From the NCBI RefSeq assembly GCF_000648235.2, contig NZ_AP017977.1, positions 1,550,001 to 1,614,000 on the forward strand: a DNA stretch of 64,000 bases. Reading direction: 5' to 3'. Below, piece by piece: positions 1 to 9,117 of this stretch. The notes under the pieces are model-generated. The model was not told the DNA's origin and did no database searches. It saw nothing but the letters and a program-made list of their open reading frames with translations. A program made the translations under genes and the position numbers. Origin of the DNA: Neochlamydia sp. S13. GTDB lineage: Bacteria > Chlamydiota > Chlamydiia > Chlamydiales > Parachlamydiaceae. Numbering within the stretch: position 1 is the first letter of the stretch; the number at the start of each line of letters is the position of its first letter.

Positions 1-1
1 A

Positions 2-964
2 GTGTATGATAACTTGGAAGATAAAAACTCTCGTCTAATTTATTATCAAGAAGGCCATATTGTTCAAGTGACACAGGAAGGATACCTCTACCGTTGGGAA
101 GTTAATGAGGGTTTTCCCCAAACTTCTCTATGTTACCTTGGAAACTTTGAAAATGCTTACTGGGCTCAAAACCATTTATTTTTAGTTAATCCTCATCAAA
201 GGCAATTTAAAATTGTGGATGTCCGCACAGGATTAAGCTGCTACAAGACTACCTTGGCACCAATCAATTTTATTCTCTGCCGAGATAATCAAGCCTTAAT
301 CCACTGTCTAGATGGCAGCCTTTATTTTATTAATAATCTAGAGAGCTCTTTCTCCAGCAGCCTTATGGCATTGGAAGGCAACTTTAAGTCCCCTCTTAAT
401 CAAGAACTCTGTCAGTTTGATGAAGCGCGAGTCATTATTTTATGCGAAAATGATTTACAAAGAAGATGCCATGTATGGGATGCTTCTAATGGAAAAAAAA
501 AGGTAGAATTTACCTTGGAACCACGACCTGTGGAAAAATGTTTGCACAGGAAGTCAATTCTGACAACCTCTAGTTATGATGGCAAGCGCTTAGCAGTAGG
601 GCTAAGTATAGGTTTTGTTTTAACTTATAATGTGAATGATGGAGCTTTTTTAACTGAATCAAACATAGGCGGCGTAGCGCCTGTGCGTTTTCTTATTTTA
701 GACGAAAGCTATTTTCTAGCCTCTCGTTTCCATCCTGAATTTAAGAAATTTAACCTTTGTCAACATACTCCTGATACAAAATACTGTGGAGCCTTATGGC
801 CTTGGACGCCTAGGGAATATCCAGTGGTAGATTCTCATCATATTCATGCTAGCTACGATGGCCGCAAACTAATCTTTTGTGATGAACATGGATGGCTACA
901 TCTGTGGGATTTTGCTCATTTGCAAGGAAAGGAGCCTATTTTAGTCGCTCCTCCCCATGCTTAG
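2..964 (+). CDS. F-box protein paralogue, C-terminal part (cut by window edge)
   Basis: The reading frame is open to the left edge, so the real start and the F-box lie outside the window. The 320 visible residues align without gaps, at about 85-90% identity by eye, to the C-terminal 320 residues of the complete F-box protein encoded at 1603-3000. The alignment begins inside the sequence (VYDN) where that protein has QLVYDN, so the GTG at base 2 is an internal valine codon, not a start. The region looks like a beta-propeller made of degenerate WD-like repeats (for example CHVWDASNGKKK and GWLHLWDFAHLQGKEPILVA). By analogy with the neighbour it is probably a host-directed substrate-binding domain. 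It is one half of a tandem duplication. Confidence 0.8.
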   Translation: MYDNLEDKNSRLIYYQEGHIVQVTQEGYLYRWEVNEGFPQTSLCYLGNFENAYWAQNHLFLVNPHQRQFKIVDVRTGLSCYKTTLAPINFILCRDNQALIHCLDGSLYFINNLESSFSSSLMALEGNFKSPLNQELCQFDEARVIILCENDLQRRCHVWDASNGKKKVEFTLEPRPVEKCLHRKSILTTSSYDGKRLAVGLSIGFVLTYNVNDGAFLTESNIGGVAPVRFLILDESYFLASRFHPEFKKFNLCQHTPDTKYCGALWPWTPREYPVVDSHHIHASYDGRKLIFCDEHGWLHLWDFAHLQGKEPILVAPPHA

Positions 965-969
965 AAAAA

Positions 970-1185
970 CTATTTATCTGTCTGAAGCGTTTGGCTAATT
1001 AAAATAGATTGCAACCGCTCATAAGAATGATAAGAGGAATATTTTCTTTGTATTACTTCTTAGCTAAACTCCTCGGTGGGTTGAGAAGTGGCTTGAATGT
1101 GATCATCTATAAAATGCCTGGATTCTTCAAGCCTAGTAAAAGAAGAGGGCTCAATGGGTAAATAAATTAAAGAGCTAAAAGTTAT
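970..1185 (-). pseudogene. 3' stump of the duplicated coiled-coil gene
   Basis: Read on the minus strand, this stretch matches the last ~70 codons of the coiled-coil gene ending at 3006 (shared strings QATSQ, KYSSY, SILISQTLQT, and a TAG stop at the equivalent position). It contains an in-frame TAA (after TEEFS), and upstream homology stops near 1185. The offset to the intact copy is 2,036 bp, identical to that of the two F-box copies, so one event duplicated the F-box gene together with the end of its convergent neighbour. No function is expected. Confidence 0.8.
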
Positions 1186-1602
1186 TTTTATTTTTTACCC
1201 CTTGGAGAGGCTTGCTACTATAAAGATCGATTAATTAATTAATTAGCTACAGCTTACAAAGTAATTTGTGGCAAAGCTTATTTCAGATACAATCGGCCAT
1301 AGGCTATAAATGGCAAGCGGTCACGGGGAGTATAACTGCTTAAGGCCCTAATAATCAAAAGGTAATGTAAATCAGGAATTACAGCAAATAGAAAAAGCAG
1401 CTATTTGCAAGCATTTTTGGCTTTGCAGATACCCGCAGAATCACATCTAAAGGGGGGCCTACCCCGTGACCTTTTACCATACATGCTTTTTCTTCAGAAA
1501 GGCAATAGATGGGGCATAACTCAATTAATATTTAAAACATAACATTGAATTTTAATACATAAATTATTAAGATTTTATAATAAATAATATAAATTTAAAT
1601 TT
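1186..1602. other. AT-rich intergenic region upstream of the F-box gene
   Basis: No open frame is supported here. It contains a short TTAA tandem tract near 1230, the dispersed hairpin repeat at 1383-1453 (listed separately), and a very AT-rich stretch (1520-1602) that presumably holds the promoter of the F-box gene. I see no clear Shine-Dalgarno sequence in front of the ATG at 1603. Confidence 0.5.
1383..1453 (+). repeat. Dispersed hairpin repeat, copy A
   Basis: About 70 bp closely similar to 39239-39310 and, on the opposite strand, to 25801-25861. It starts with a perfect 8-bp hairpin (GCAAATAG ... CTATTTGC), followed by a shared block containing AAGCATTTTTGGCTT and CGCAGAATC. In copy B the outermost pair of the hairpin changes from G-C to A-T on both arms, so pairing is kept. 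Confidence 0.7.
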
Positions 1603-3000
1603 ATGGTAAATAGCATGACCTCCCTTTCCCTAATTCCTCATATAAGAATACCTGAAGAAGTACAATTAAAAATTCTTAGCCTTCTAGATGAAAAAGAGTT
1701 ACCTATTGCAGCCCTTGTTAACAAACATTGGCAACGAATGGCGCACGATCCTTCTTTATGGCGGCCTATTTGCCAACGACGCTGGAAAAACCTTAGCCGC
1801 TCTTCTTCTCCAGGAAAAAACTGGCGAAAAATCTGTAAGAAAAGAGTGCAGATGTCGCAAACGATGAGGCTAACGAAAGGCGAATATTCGAAAAACAAAT
1901 GTAAACAAACTATCTACAAATTACCTAATTTCTCAGGAAAAATTCTTGCGCTTAAAAGAGAAAAACAATTTGCTTTTATAAAAGCTACAGCAGGTACAGC
2001 GCAAATCTATCACTTGGGCGAAAAAAGTTGTCAGCTAGTGTATGATAATGTGAAAGAGGAAAGTTCTCGTCTGATTCATTATCAAGAAGGCCATATTATT
2101 CAAGTGACACAGGAAGGGCAGCTCTATCGTTGGAAAGTTAATGAGGCTTTTCCTACAACTTCTCTATGTTACCTTGGAAACTTTGAAAATGCTTACTGGG
2201 CTCAAAACCATTTATTTTTAGTTAATCCTCATCAAAGGCAATTTAAAATTGTGGATATCCGCACAGGATTAAGCTGCTACAAGACTACCTCCGCACCAAT
2301 CAATTTTATTCTCTGCCGAGATAATCAAGCCTTAATCCACTGTCTAGATGGCAGCCTTTATTTTATTAATAATCTAGAGAGCTCTTTCTCCAGCAGCCTT
2401 ATGGCGTTGGAAGGTAACTTCAAGTCCCCTCTTAATCAAGAACTCTGTCAGTTTGATGAAGCGCGAGTCATTATTTTATACGAAGATGATTTACAAAGAA
2501 GATGCCATATATGGGATGCTTCTAATGGAAAAAAGAAAATAGAGTTTACCTTGGCACCACGACCTGTGGAAAAATGTTGGGATAAGAAGTCAATTCTAAC
2601 AACCTCTAGTTATGATGGCAAGCGCTTAGCAGTAGGACTAAGTATAGGTTTTGTTTTAATTTATAATGTTGATGATGGAAATTTTTTAAAGTCATCAAAC
2701 ATAGGCGGCTTAGATCCTGTGCGCTTTCTTACTTTAGATGAAAACCATTTCCTCGCCTCTACTTTTCATCCTGAATTCAAGAGTTTTGAACTTTATCAAC
2801 ATACTCCAGCTATAAAATGTGGTGGAATAATATTGCCCTTCCTGCCTAACACATATCCATGGTTAAATTCTAATACTATCCATGCTAGCTACGATTGCCG
2901 CAAACTAGTCTTTTGTGATGAACATGGATGGCTGCATCTATGGGACTTTGCTCATTTGCAAGGAAAGGAGCCTATTTTAGTGGCTCCTCCCTATGTTTAG
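1603..3000 (+). CDS. F-box protein with WD-like C-terminal region
   Basis: A 465-residue protein. Residues ~13-60 form an F-box-like helix set (IRIPEEVQLKILSLLDEKEL, then VNKHWQRMAHDPSLW). Eukaryotic F-box proteins bind Skp1 and bring substrates to SCF ubiquitin ligases; F-box proteins of amoeba-associated chlamydiae are thought to be secreted effectors that borrow this machinery. The rest looks like degenerate WD/beta-propeller repeats and could be the substrate-binding part. No signal peptide is visible, so secretion would presumably use type III. Starts at codon 1 or codon 5 (ATG at 1615) are both possible. The C-terminal 320 residues are duplicated at 2-964. The gene converges on the broken coiled-coil gene with 5 bp between the stop codons. 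Confidence 0.85.
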   Translation: MVNSMTSLSLIPHIRIPEEVQLKILSLLDEKELPIAALVNKHWQRMAHDPSLWRPICQRRWKNLSRSSSPGKNWRKICKKRVQMSQTMRLTKGEYSKNKCKQTIYKLPNFSGKILALKREKQFAFIKATAGTAQIYHLGEKSCQLVYDNVKEESSRLIHYQEGHIIQVTQEGQLYRWKVNEAFPTTSLCYLGNFENAYWAQNHLFLVNPHQRQFKIVDIRTGLSCYKTTSAPINFILCRDNQALIHCLDGSLYFINNLESSFSSSLMALEGNFKSPLNQELCQFDEARVIILYEDDLQRRCHIWDASNGKKKIEFTLAPRPVEKCWDKKSILTTSSYDGKRLAVGLSIGFVLIYNVDDGNFLKSSNIGGLDPVRFLTLDENHFLASTFHPEFKSFELYQHTPAIKCGGIILPFLPNTYPWLNSNTIHASYDCRKLVFCDEHGWLHLWDFAHLQGKEPILVAPPYV

Positions 3001-3005
3001 GGAAA

Positions 3006-4962
3006 CTATTTACCTGTCTGAAGCGTTTGGCTAATTAAAATAGATTGCAACTGCTCATAAGAACGATAAGAGGAATATTTTCCTTGCTTTATCTCTTGGC
3101 TAAGCGTCTCAGTGAGTTGTGAGGTTGCTTGAAGTTGAACATTTATAAAATGTCTGGATTCTCCAAGCTTGGTGAAAGAAGAGGGATCAATGGGTAAAGA
3201 AATTGAAGAGCCAAAATGGTTCTTTATATCTGATGAATAGCGCTGAGAGAGCCTCAGCATCTGCTCGTCTCCAGGATGGGATAAGAGAGCTCTTTTCTTC
3301 CGCAAAGCTGAAAGTCCTTTCTTATCTGCATTGAATTTTCCCTGAGCTTTCTCTAGCTCTTTAGACATTTGTTGATAGCTTTTATGCTTTCTTTCTACTC
3401 GGGGAAAATCTGATGATGATTGGTTCCATGAAAGAATCCAATCCTCATCTATTGTAAGTTTATATTTCTCACGCTTGTTTGCAATTTTTTCAATTACCTC
3501 TTTTTTCTGCTGTACTGCTTGCTCAAAACGCTGAATTTTTTCGTCTATTGGGCCATAAATTTCTTTTTCTTGCTGTTGATAAATTGCATATTCATCCTTT
3601 AATATTTGGAAATTCTGAGGAAATTCTGCAAGCGTTGCTTGTGTTCTATCTAAATTAGGAAGGATAAGGGGAAGGGAATGAGAATCCTCTAAGCTAGATA
3701 TTCTTTCTAACAACTTTTGAATATGCGAAATTATATTATCTATTTCACTATAATGGAGGAACTTTTCAGCCAGAGAAGCATGCAGTTCAGCTGTTGAGTA
3801 GCGATTATTTGTAAAAAGAAGCTTATCAAATGCTCGTACGCTTTGTTCTAAATCTCTAAGCATGTTTAGTTTTTCATCGGTCTGCTGTAAGCTTTGCTTC
3901 AGCACTTCTTCAATTTTTTGACCTACGTACACTGTAGCAGCTATCGGCTTCCAGCCTTTTCCTGATGATATCTCTTGTAATTTATTTCTGGCCGATTCCC
4001 GAACATTTTTTTTCAATGATATCATCCACTCTATTAAGGGTGGCCGGAGCTATTATAGTATGATTATTTAAATAGTAAAACTTACTTCTTTCATTAAATA
4101 AGGAAGGGCGCTCGGGAAAAAATTCATCCCATAATTTGTTAATGCCCTCTTCAGCTCCCCTCTTCTTATCTATAATTTGCTTTAAAGTTTCTTGAAGAGC
4201 TTCTCCAGGAATGCCAAGAGCTAATAATTTTAAGATTAAAGTAGGTGAAATATTTTCTCTTCCCTTTCTTTCCTGGCGCACAGCTTCAAGAGCCTCTTGT
4301 TTTAATTTTTCTAAGTAATTGTCTTTAATTTCTGGAAATAATGAATGATGGCAAGCCTCCGTACCCTGCGCTTCAGAACCCTGATAGAGTTGAAATTTTG
4401 CTCCACGCGGCTCAATTTTACTTTTGGATTTGAAGAAAGCGACAGATAGATGAAAAAAAAGCAGCAAGCGCGTTTCAGCATGCATCTTCACAGCAGAGGA
4501 TAATTCGCTGGCTGGGATGTCATCTTTCCTATTGTTGTATTTATCCATCTCGCCTATCAGCTGTTGAAGATGAGAAAATTTAAGCCAATCCTCTTGCGCA
4601 GCCGTCCTTGTTAAGCTAGGAATAAATTCATTGGTATTGAGGACAACTTGACGGTTAGTGGCAGGGTTGCTATCTAAAGGGCCTGCAGGCCTGAGTTTCA
4701 AAGAAAAAATTTCTTTAGCAAATTGAAATATTGCCAAAGACTCACTATCCCCTTCTTCCATTTACAGGTAGTTATAAAGATGAGCTTTAAACTGCGGATG
4801 TGCCTCAATTTCTTCCTTAACTCGATTTGCAAAAATTGTACTTACTCTTTCGTCTAATTGCTTCTCTTTTCCTTTCTCGTCAACTTCTCTAGGTCTTTTT
4901 AGGCTCTTTATTTGCAAGGGCTCAGAAGACGAAGAAGAATGGGGACCTATAGGATGACTCAT
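3006..4962 (-). pseudogene. Coiled-coil gene interrupted by a stop codon and a frameshift
   Basis: Three consecutive minus-strand frames look like one gene of about 650 codons. Piece 1 (4962-4762, 66 aa) has a strong ribosome site (GAGGAGAG, 5 nt before ATG) and a polar start with a lysine-rich stretch. It ends in TAA at 4764-4762 and is followed in the SAME frame by piece 2 (4761-3982, 259 aa). Piece 2 overlaps piece 3 (4025-3006, 339 aa, coiled-coil rich) in another frame; the frames can be joined inside a run of eight A (plus strand T 4006-4013), where removing one A would restore a continuous protein. Pieces 2 and 3 have no good ribosome site of their own. Alternatives are three separate proteins, slippage on the A8 run, or sequencing error. 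I recognise no family. The 3' end was duplicated to 970-1185. Confidence 0.65.
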
Positions 4963-5709
4963 AAGACTCTCCTCTTTCCTATTAGAAATTAGATTTTTAG
5001 CAATTTGCCTTTGGATAATGCAGGTTTCATGCCAACTACTTGAGGAGAGGATTAAAAAGCTTTTTGAATGGGGAAAGTTAAAAGAGATCTAGAAAGGATA
5101 AATTTCCCTTAAGCTTCTATGCTTTAAAGGAGGAAAAGAAATTTTTTTAAGAAAAGTGAAAAAAAGCTTAAGGAGGATCTAAATATTTATTTAGCCACCT
5201 TATTAGCTAATTTTAATTAACTTTAAGAGACGGAGTAGCCAATGGAAGATTCTAACTTATGCAAAGACCTAGTAGGAGGGTCGGTGAAATAATTTAAACA
5301 AAAGTTATATTTTTATGATCAATAAAGAAGAAAAAGAGAAAAAGCGCCTTTTTCCTTTAAGCTTTTAATAGAAAGAGGCTTATATCTTAAGAAAGAGAAA
5401 ATAACTAGAAAAACAGTAGGCTTATTTCAATTAATCTCTCTATCCTTTTTTCAATAAAAGGCAAACTTATCAGATTTGAGCTCTAGATTCAAGCTGGCAA
5501 GAACTAAAAAACCTTAAAAATATTTTTGTTTTAAAGACTAATTTAAAGGGGAAAAGAGGTGGTTATCCGTTCACGCTAAAGACTTAGAAAAATTTATTCT
5601 AGAAAGCTGTAAGCCTTACTTTACAGGGCAGGCGTAAATATTTTTGCAAAAGACTTATCAAAAAATAAGTTGATAATATATACGCTAAAATTAGCCAAGG
5701 AGATCCATT
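4963..5709. other. Intergenic region between divergent genes, upstream of glgP
   Basis: No supported gene in about 750 bp. It contains several purine-rich stretches and a short A/T-rich hairpin with arms GAAAAAG and CTTTTTC near 5339-5355. The glgP end holds the inverted repeat listed separately and the glgP ribosome site (AAGGAG, 7 nt before the ATG). Small open frames on either strand lack ribosome sites and coding character. Confidence 0.5.
5655..5676. promoter_or_regulatory. Inverted repeat in front of glgP (possible operator)
   Basis: Perfect 7-bp inverted repeat TTATCAA (5655-5661) / TTGATAA (5670-5676) around an 8-nt centre, ending 33 bp before the glgP ATG. A second, overlapping symmetry (CTTAT / ATAAG, 5654-5669) is present. 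The position suits a repressor site or part of the promoter; an A/T-rich -10-like stretch follows directly. Function is inferred from position only. Confidence 0.35.
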
Positions 5710-8268
5710 ATGACAGCCTCTATTGATACAGATACTATCGTCGATAATCTTGTAAATAAAACCAAGCACTACCTGATTACGACCGTCGGTAGAATTGCTG
5801 AAGATGCTCATGCAGATGAAATTTATAACGCCCTTTCCTATGCTCTTCGAGAAGAGGTAATGATCCGTTGGTTAGCAGGGGTCCGAACACAAAATAGGCA
5901 AGATACCCGCATGCTCTACTATCTTTCTATGGAGTATCTGCCCGGACGGATTTTAAATAATGGGGTCACCAATTTCAGAGCCTTAGAAATTGTACAAGCT
6001 GTACTGCAAAAGCTGAATCGTTCCTACAACGAAATTATCTACCATGAAGCCGATCCTGGTTTAGGGAATGGAGGCTTAGGACGCCTTGCTTCCTGTTTCT
6101 TAGATTCATTGGCTACTTTGAATTATCCGGCTCAAGCTTATGGGCTAAGGTATCAATATGGAATTTTTGAGCAACAACTTTGGAATGGTGCTCAGGTGGA
6201 AGCCCCTGATTGCTGGCTGATTAGTGGTAATCCTTGGGAATTTCGCCGCGATACTCGCCGTGTGCATGTTAAATATTGTGGAAATACTACTGCTCTCCAA
6301 AATATTCATGGCGATGATATTTACCAACTAAAAGACTTTGAAGAAGTGCAGGCTCTTCCTTACGATTATCCTATCGTAGGGTATGCCAAAGATAATAAAT
6401 ACTCTGTCGTAACTTTACGTTTATGGACGACTAAAGAATCTCCTCGCAATTTCCAGCTACAACGCTATAATGCCGGTCGCTTAGATCAGGCAGCTGAAAA
6501 TTCCGCTTTAACAGACGTATTATATCCTAGCGATCATCACGAAACAGGTAAAAGAGTACGCTTAAAGCAAGAGTTTTTGCTTGTTTCTGCCTCATTACAA
6601 GATATTGTTCGTCATTATCTGGCTCATCATCAAAACTTTCGCTCGTTTGCAGATAAAGTACGTATACAAATTAATGATACTCACCCGGCCATGGTAATTC
6701 CAGAGCTCATTCGCATGCTTATCCAAGAACATGACTTACCTTGGAGAACAGCTGTAGAAATGACACAAGCCTGTACCGGATACACCAACCATACTGTACT
6801 TAGCGAAGCCCTGGAAGTATGGGATAAAGATCTATTTAACTACCTGTTGCCTAGACAATTACGGATTATTGAAAGGCTAAACCAAGAATTTTGTAATACC
6901 GTGCGTAGTAAGTATCCTCGTGATGAAGACAAGGTAAGACGCATGTCTATCATAGAAAATCAAAGCATTCGCATGGCAAATCTTTCCGTTATCGGCTCCC
7001 ATTCAGTCAATGGGGTCTCAGAAATTCACTCAGAAATTTTAAGAACTCGAGTCTTCAAAGATTTTTATGAGATGTTTCCTGAAAAGTTTTTTAACGTTAC
7101 CAATGGGGTCACTCAACGTCGTTGGCTATTAGAATGCAATCCTGAACTTTCCAAATTTATTACTAAACGCATTGGAGATGGCTGGATCACGGACTTTGCC
7201 AGTATAGGAGAGCTGGCTAACTTTGCTAGCGAGCTGGCTAGCCAAGAAGAATTTTTGGCTATCAAAAAAAGAAACAAACAGCAGTTAATAGAATTTCTTA
7301 ATGAAAATAATAGGCAGCGCAATGAAAAAGGCGAACTAGTTATGCCCTCTCCCCTGATTGAAGCCGATGCTATTTTTGATGTTCAAATTAAGCGTATTCA
7401 TGAATATAAACGTCAATTGATGAACATCTTAAATATCATTATGACCTACCAAGAAATCTTAAAAAATCCTCAACATCAAAGGATAAAAAGAGTATGCATA
7501 TTTGCAGGAAAAGCTGCCGCCTCCTATGATCTGGCCAAGAATATTATTCTTCTCATTAATGCTGTCGCCCGCAAGATCAACCATGATCCTGCCGTAGAAG
7601 GTTTTTTGAAAGTCGTGTTTATTGAAAATTATAACGTTTCGCGAGCTGCTATCATTATTCCTGCTACCGATCTATCCGAACAAATCTCTACAGCCGGGAC
7701 GGAAGCTTCTGGTACAGGTAACATGAAATTGGCCATCAATGGAGCTTTAACCATAGGCACAGATGATGGGGCAAATATAGAAATGAAAGAATCTATTACT
7801 GAGAAGTGGTGGCCTTTTGCCTTTGGTGCTTCGAGAGCTGAGATAGAAAAAATGCAATTCGAGCATTCTTACAATCCTAAAGAAATTTATAATAAAAACA
7901 CTTCCATCCAAGCAGCCTTAAATACCTTGCGAGATCATACGTTTGCTAATAATGAGCAAGAACATCAAGCTTTTAATGGGATATTTCAAATACTTTTAGA
8001 AGGTTTTTATGGGTCAGGAGCCGATCATTATTTTATTTTAAAGGATCTAGAAAGCTATTTTGAAACACAAAAAAAAGTAGAGCTTCTTTATGATAATCCT
8101 TTGCTTTGGGCAGAGTATGCGATTCACAATATAGCAGGGATGGGCAAATTTTCTACGGATGTTTCCATTAAAAATTACTGCGAAAAAATTTGGGGCTTAA
8201 GCCCTTGTCCTACTGATCCTGAAATATTAAGAAGAGTAGAACATGAATATAGGCAGTATGGACGTTAG
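5710..8268 (+). CDS. glgP: Glycogen phosphorylase
   Basis: GT35 family enzyme that removes glucose-1-phosphate from the non-reducing ends of glycogen in the cytoplasm, using pyridoxal phosphate. The 852 residues are full length for bacterial GlgP. Visible hallmarks are YLSMEYLPGRILNN near residue 76, the glycine-rich DPGLGNGGLGRLA block near residue 117, QINDTHPAMVIPEL near residue 322, IHEYKRQLMN near residue 563, and the cofactor motif EASGTGNMKLAINGALT near residue 665, whose lysine carries PLP. The start is well defined by AAGGAG 7 nt upstream. The gene lies alone between divergent and convergent neighbours; glgC is 1.9 kb downstream on the same strand. An inverted repeat precedes it and may regulate it. 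Identification is secure. Confidence 0.97.
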   Translation: MTASIDTDTIVDNLVNKTKHYLITTVGRIAEDAHADEIYNALSYALREEVMIRWLAGVRTQNRQDTRMLYYLSMEYLPGRILNNGVTNFRALEIVQAVLQKLNRSYNEIIYHEADPGLGNGGLGRLASCFLDSLATLNYPAQAYGLRYQYGIFEQQLWNGAQVEAPDCWLISGNPWEFRRDTRRVHVKYCGNTTALQNIHGDDIYQLKDFEEVQALPYDYPIVGYAKDNKYSVVTLRLWTTKESPRNFQLQRYNAGRLDQAAENSALTDVLYPSDHHETGKRVRLKQEFLLVSASLQDIVRHYLAHHQNFRSFADKVRIQINDTHPAMVIPELIRMLIQEHDLPWRTAVEMTQACTGYTNHTVLSEALEVWDKDLFNYLLPRQLRIIERLNQEFCNTVRSKYPRDEDKVRRMSIIENQSIRMANLSVIGSHSVNGVSEIHSEILRTRVFKDFYEMFPEKFFNVTNGVTQRRWLLECNPELSKFITKRIGDGWITDFASIGELANFASELASQEEFLAIKKRNKQQLIEFLNENNRQRNEKGELVMPSPLIEADAIFDVQIKRIHEYKRQLMNILNIIMTYQEILKNPQHQRIKRVCIFAGKAAASYDLAKNIILLINAVARKINHDPAVEGFLKVVFIENYNVSRAAIIIPATDLSEQISTAGTEASGTGNMKLAINGALTIGTDDGANIEMKESITEKWWPFAFGASRAEIEKMQFEHSYNPKEIYNKNTSIQAALNTLRDHTFANNEQEHQAFNGIFQILLEGFYGSGADHYFILKDLESYFETQKKVELLYDNPLLWAEYAIHNIAGMGKFSTDVSIKNYCEKIWGLSPCPTDPEILRRVEHEYRQYGR

Positions 8269-8313
8269 CCATTTCTCATTCATACAATGCTTTTATTATT
8301 TTGCTCTTTAAAT

Positions 8314-9117
8314 TTAGGGGCTATCATAAAGGCCCCATTTTTGTATAAGCTGCTTATACAAACCTTTTTCTTTAACGCGAGCTAGCCCCTCGTTAAAAAA
8401 TTTAATAAATTCTTCGGATTTAGGACGACCTAAGGATACTAAACGAAGGCCTTGATGGGTTAAAGGCGCTGTGGCTATTTTTAGCTTATTATCGTAAAAA
8501 CTATGAATCATCATTTGTGCATGCCATATATCCATTATGACACCATCTATTTTGTCGTTTTTAAGATTTTCTAGAGCTGCGTTCATGCTCTCATAGGTTA
8601 CTAAGATAATAGAAGGATAACGGGATACGTCATAAATGGAAGAAGTTCCCGCAATGATACCAACAATTTTACCGTCCATATCCTCTAAGCGATGAGCATC
8701 AGATTTTTCGTCCACGACAAGGACAGAACCTAATTCATATAAAGGATGGGAAAAAATATAGGTTTGGCGATTAAGGCTATTAGGTACAATAAAAGTAAAA
8801 ACGGCATCATAGTTTCCAGCCCTAAGATCTTCTAAAAGAGTATTAGGGTTAGCAGGAACAAATTGAATACGTAAATTTGCTTCTTTACCAGCAGCAAGCA
8901 CTAGCTCTTCAGCAAAGGCTTGGACGTTCAGTTCTTTGCCAGTAAAATCAAAATCATTCCAATTGATATGGCGTGCGATAACTATGCTTTGAGAGCTTGA
9001 TAAATGTTTTGAGAAAAAGCAACCAGCTCGGATCCCGATGAGCAGCAAGATTCCTAATAAAAGAATAACAAAGATACGTATTAAATTTTTATAAGCTAAA
9101 AAACTAGTCGATTCCAC
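8314..9117 (-). CDS. Family 3 solute-binding protein (polar amino acid type)
   Basis: A 267-residue protein with a hydrophobic N-terminal segment (residues ~10-30, LIRIFVILLLGILLLIGI), followed by a bilobal periplasmic binding-protein fold of the SBP_bac_3 type. Family-like blocks are FAEELVLAAGKEANLRIQFV, LLEDLRAGNYDAVF near residue 93, GSVLVVDEKSD, LEDMDGKIVGIIAGTSS and the C-terminal EGLARVKEKGLYKQLIQKWG. Such proteins deliver amino acids such as arginine or glutamine to an ABC permease; no permease gene is nearby. The cysteine after the hydrophobic segment (IRAGC) is a poor lipobox, so a signal anchor is as likely as a lipoprotein. The assigned start is GTG without a strong ribosome site. 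It converges on glgP. Confidence 0.8.
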   Translation of the reverse strand: MESTSFLAYKNLIRIFVILLLGILLLIGIRAGCFFSKHLSSSQSIVIARHINWNDFDFTGKELNVQAFAEELVLAAGKEANLRIQFVPANPNTLLEDLRAGNYDAVFTFIVPNSLNRQTYIFSHPLYELGSVLVVDEKSDAHRLEDMDGKIVGIIAGTSSIYDVSRYPSIILVTYESMNAALENLKNDKIDGVIMDIWHAQMMIHSFYDNKLKIATAPLTHQGLRLVSLGRPKSEEFIKFFNEGLARVKEKGLYKQLIQKWGLYDSP

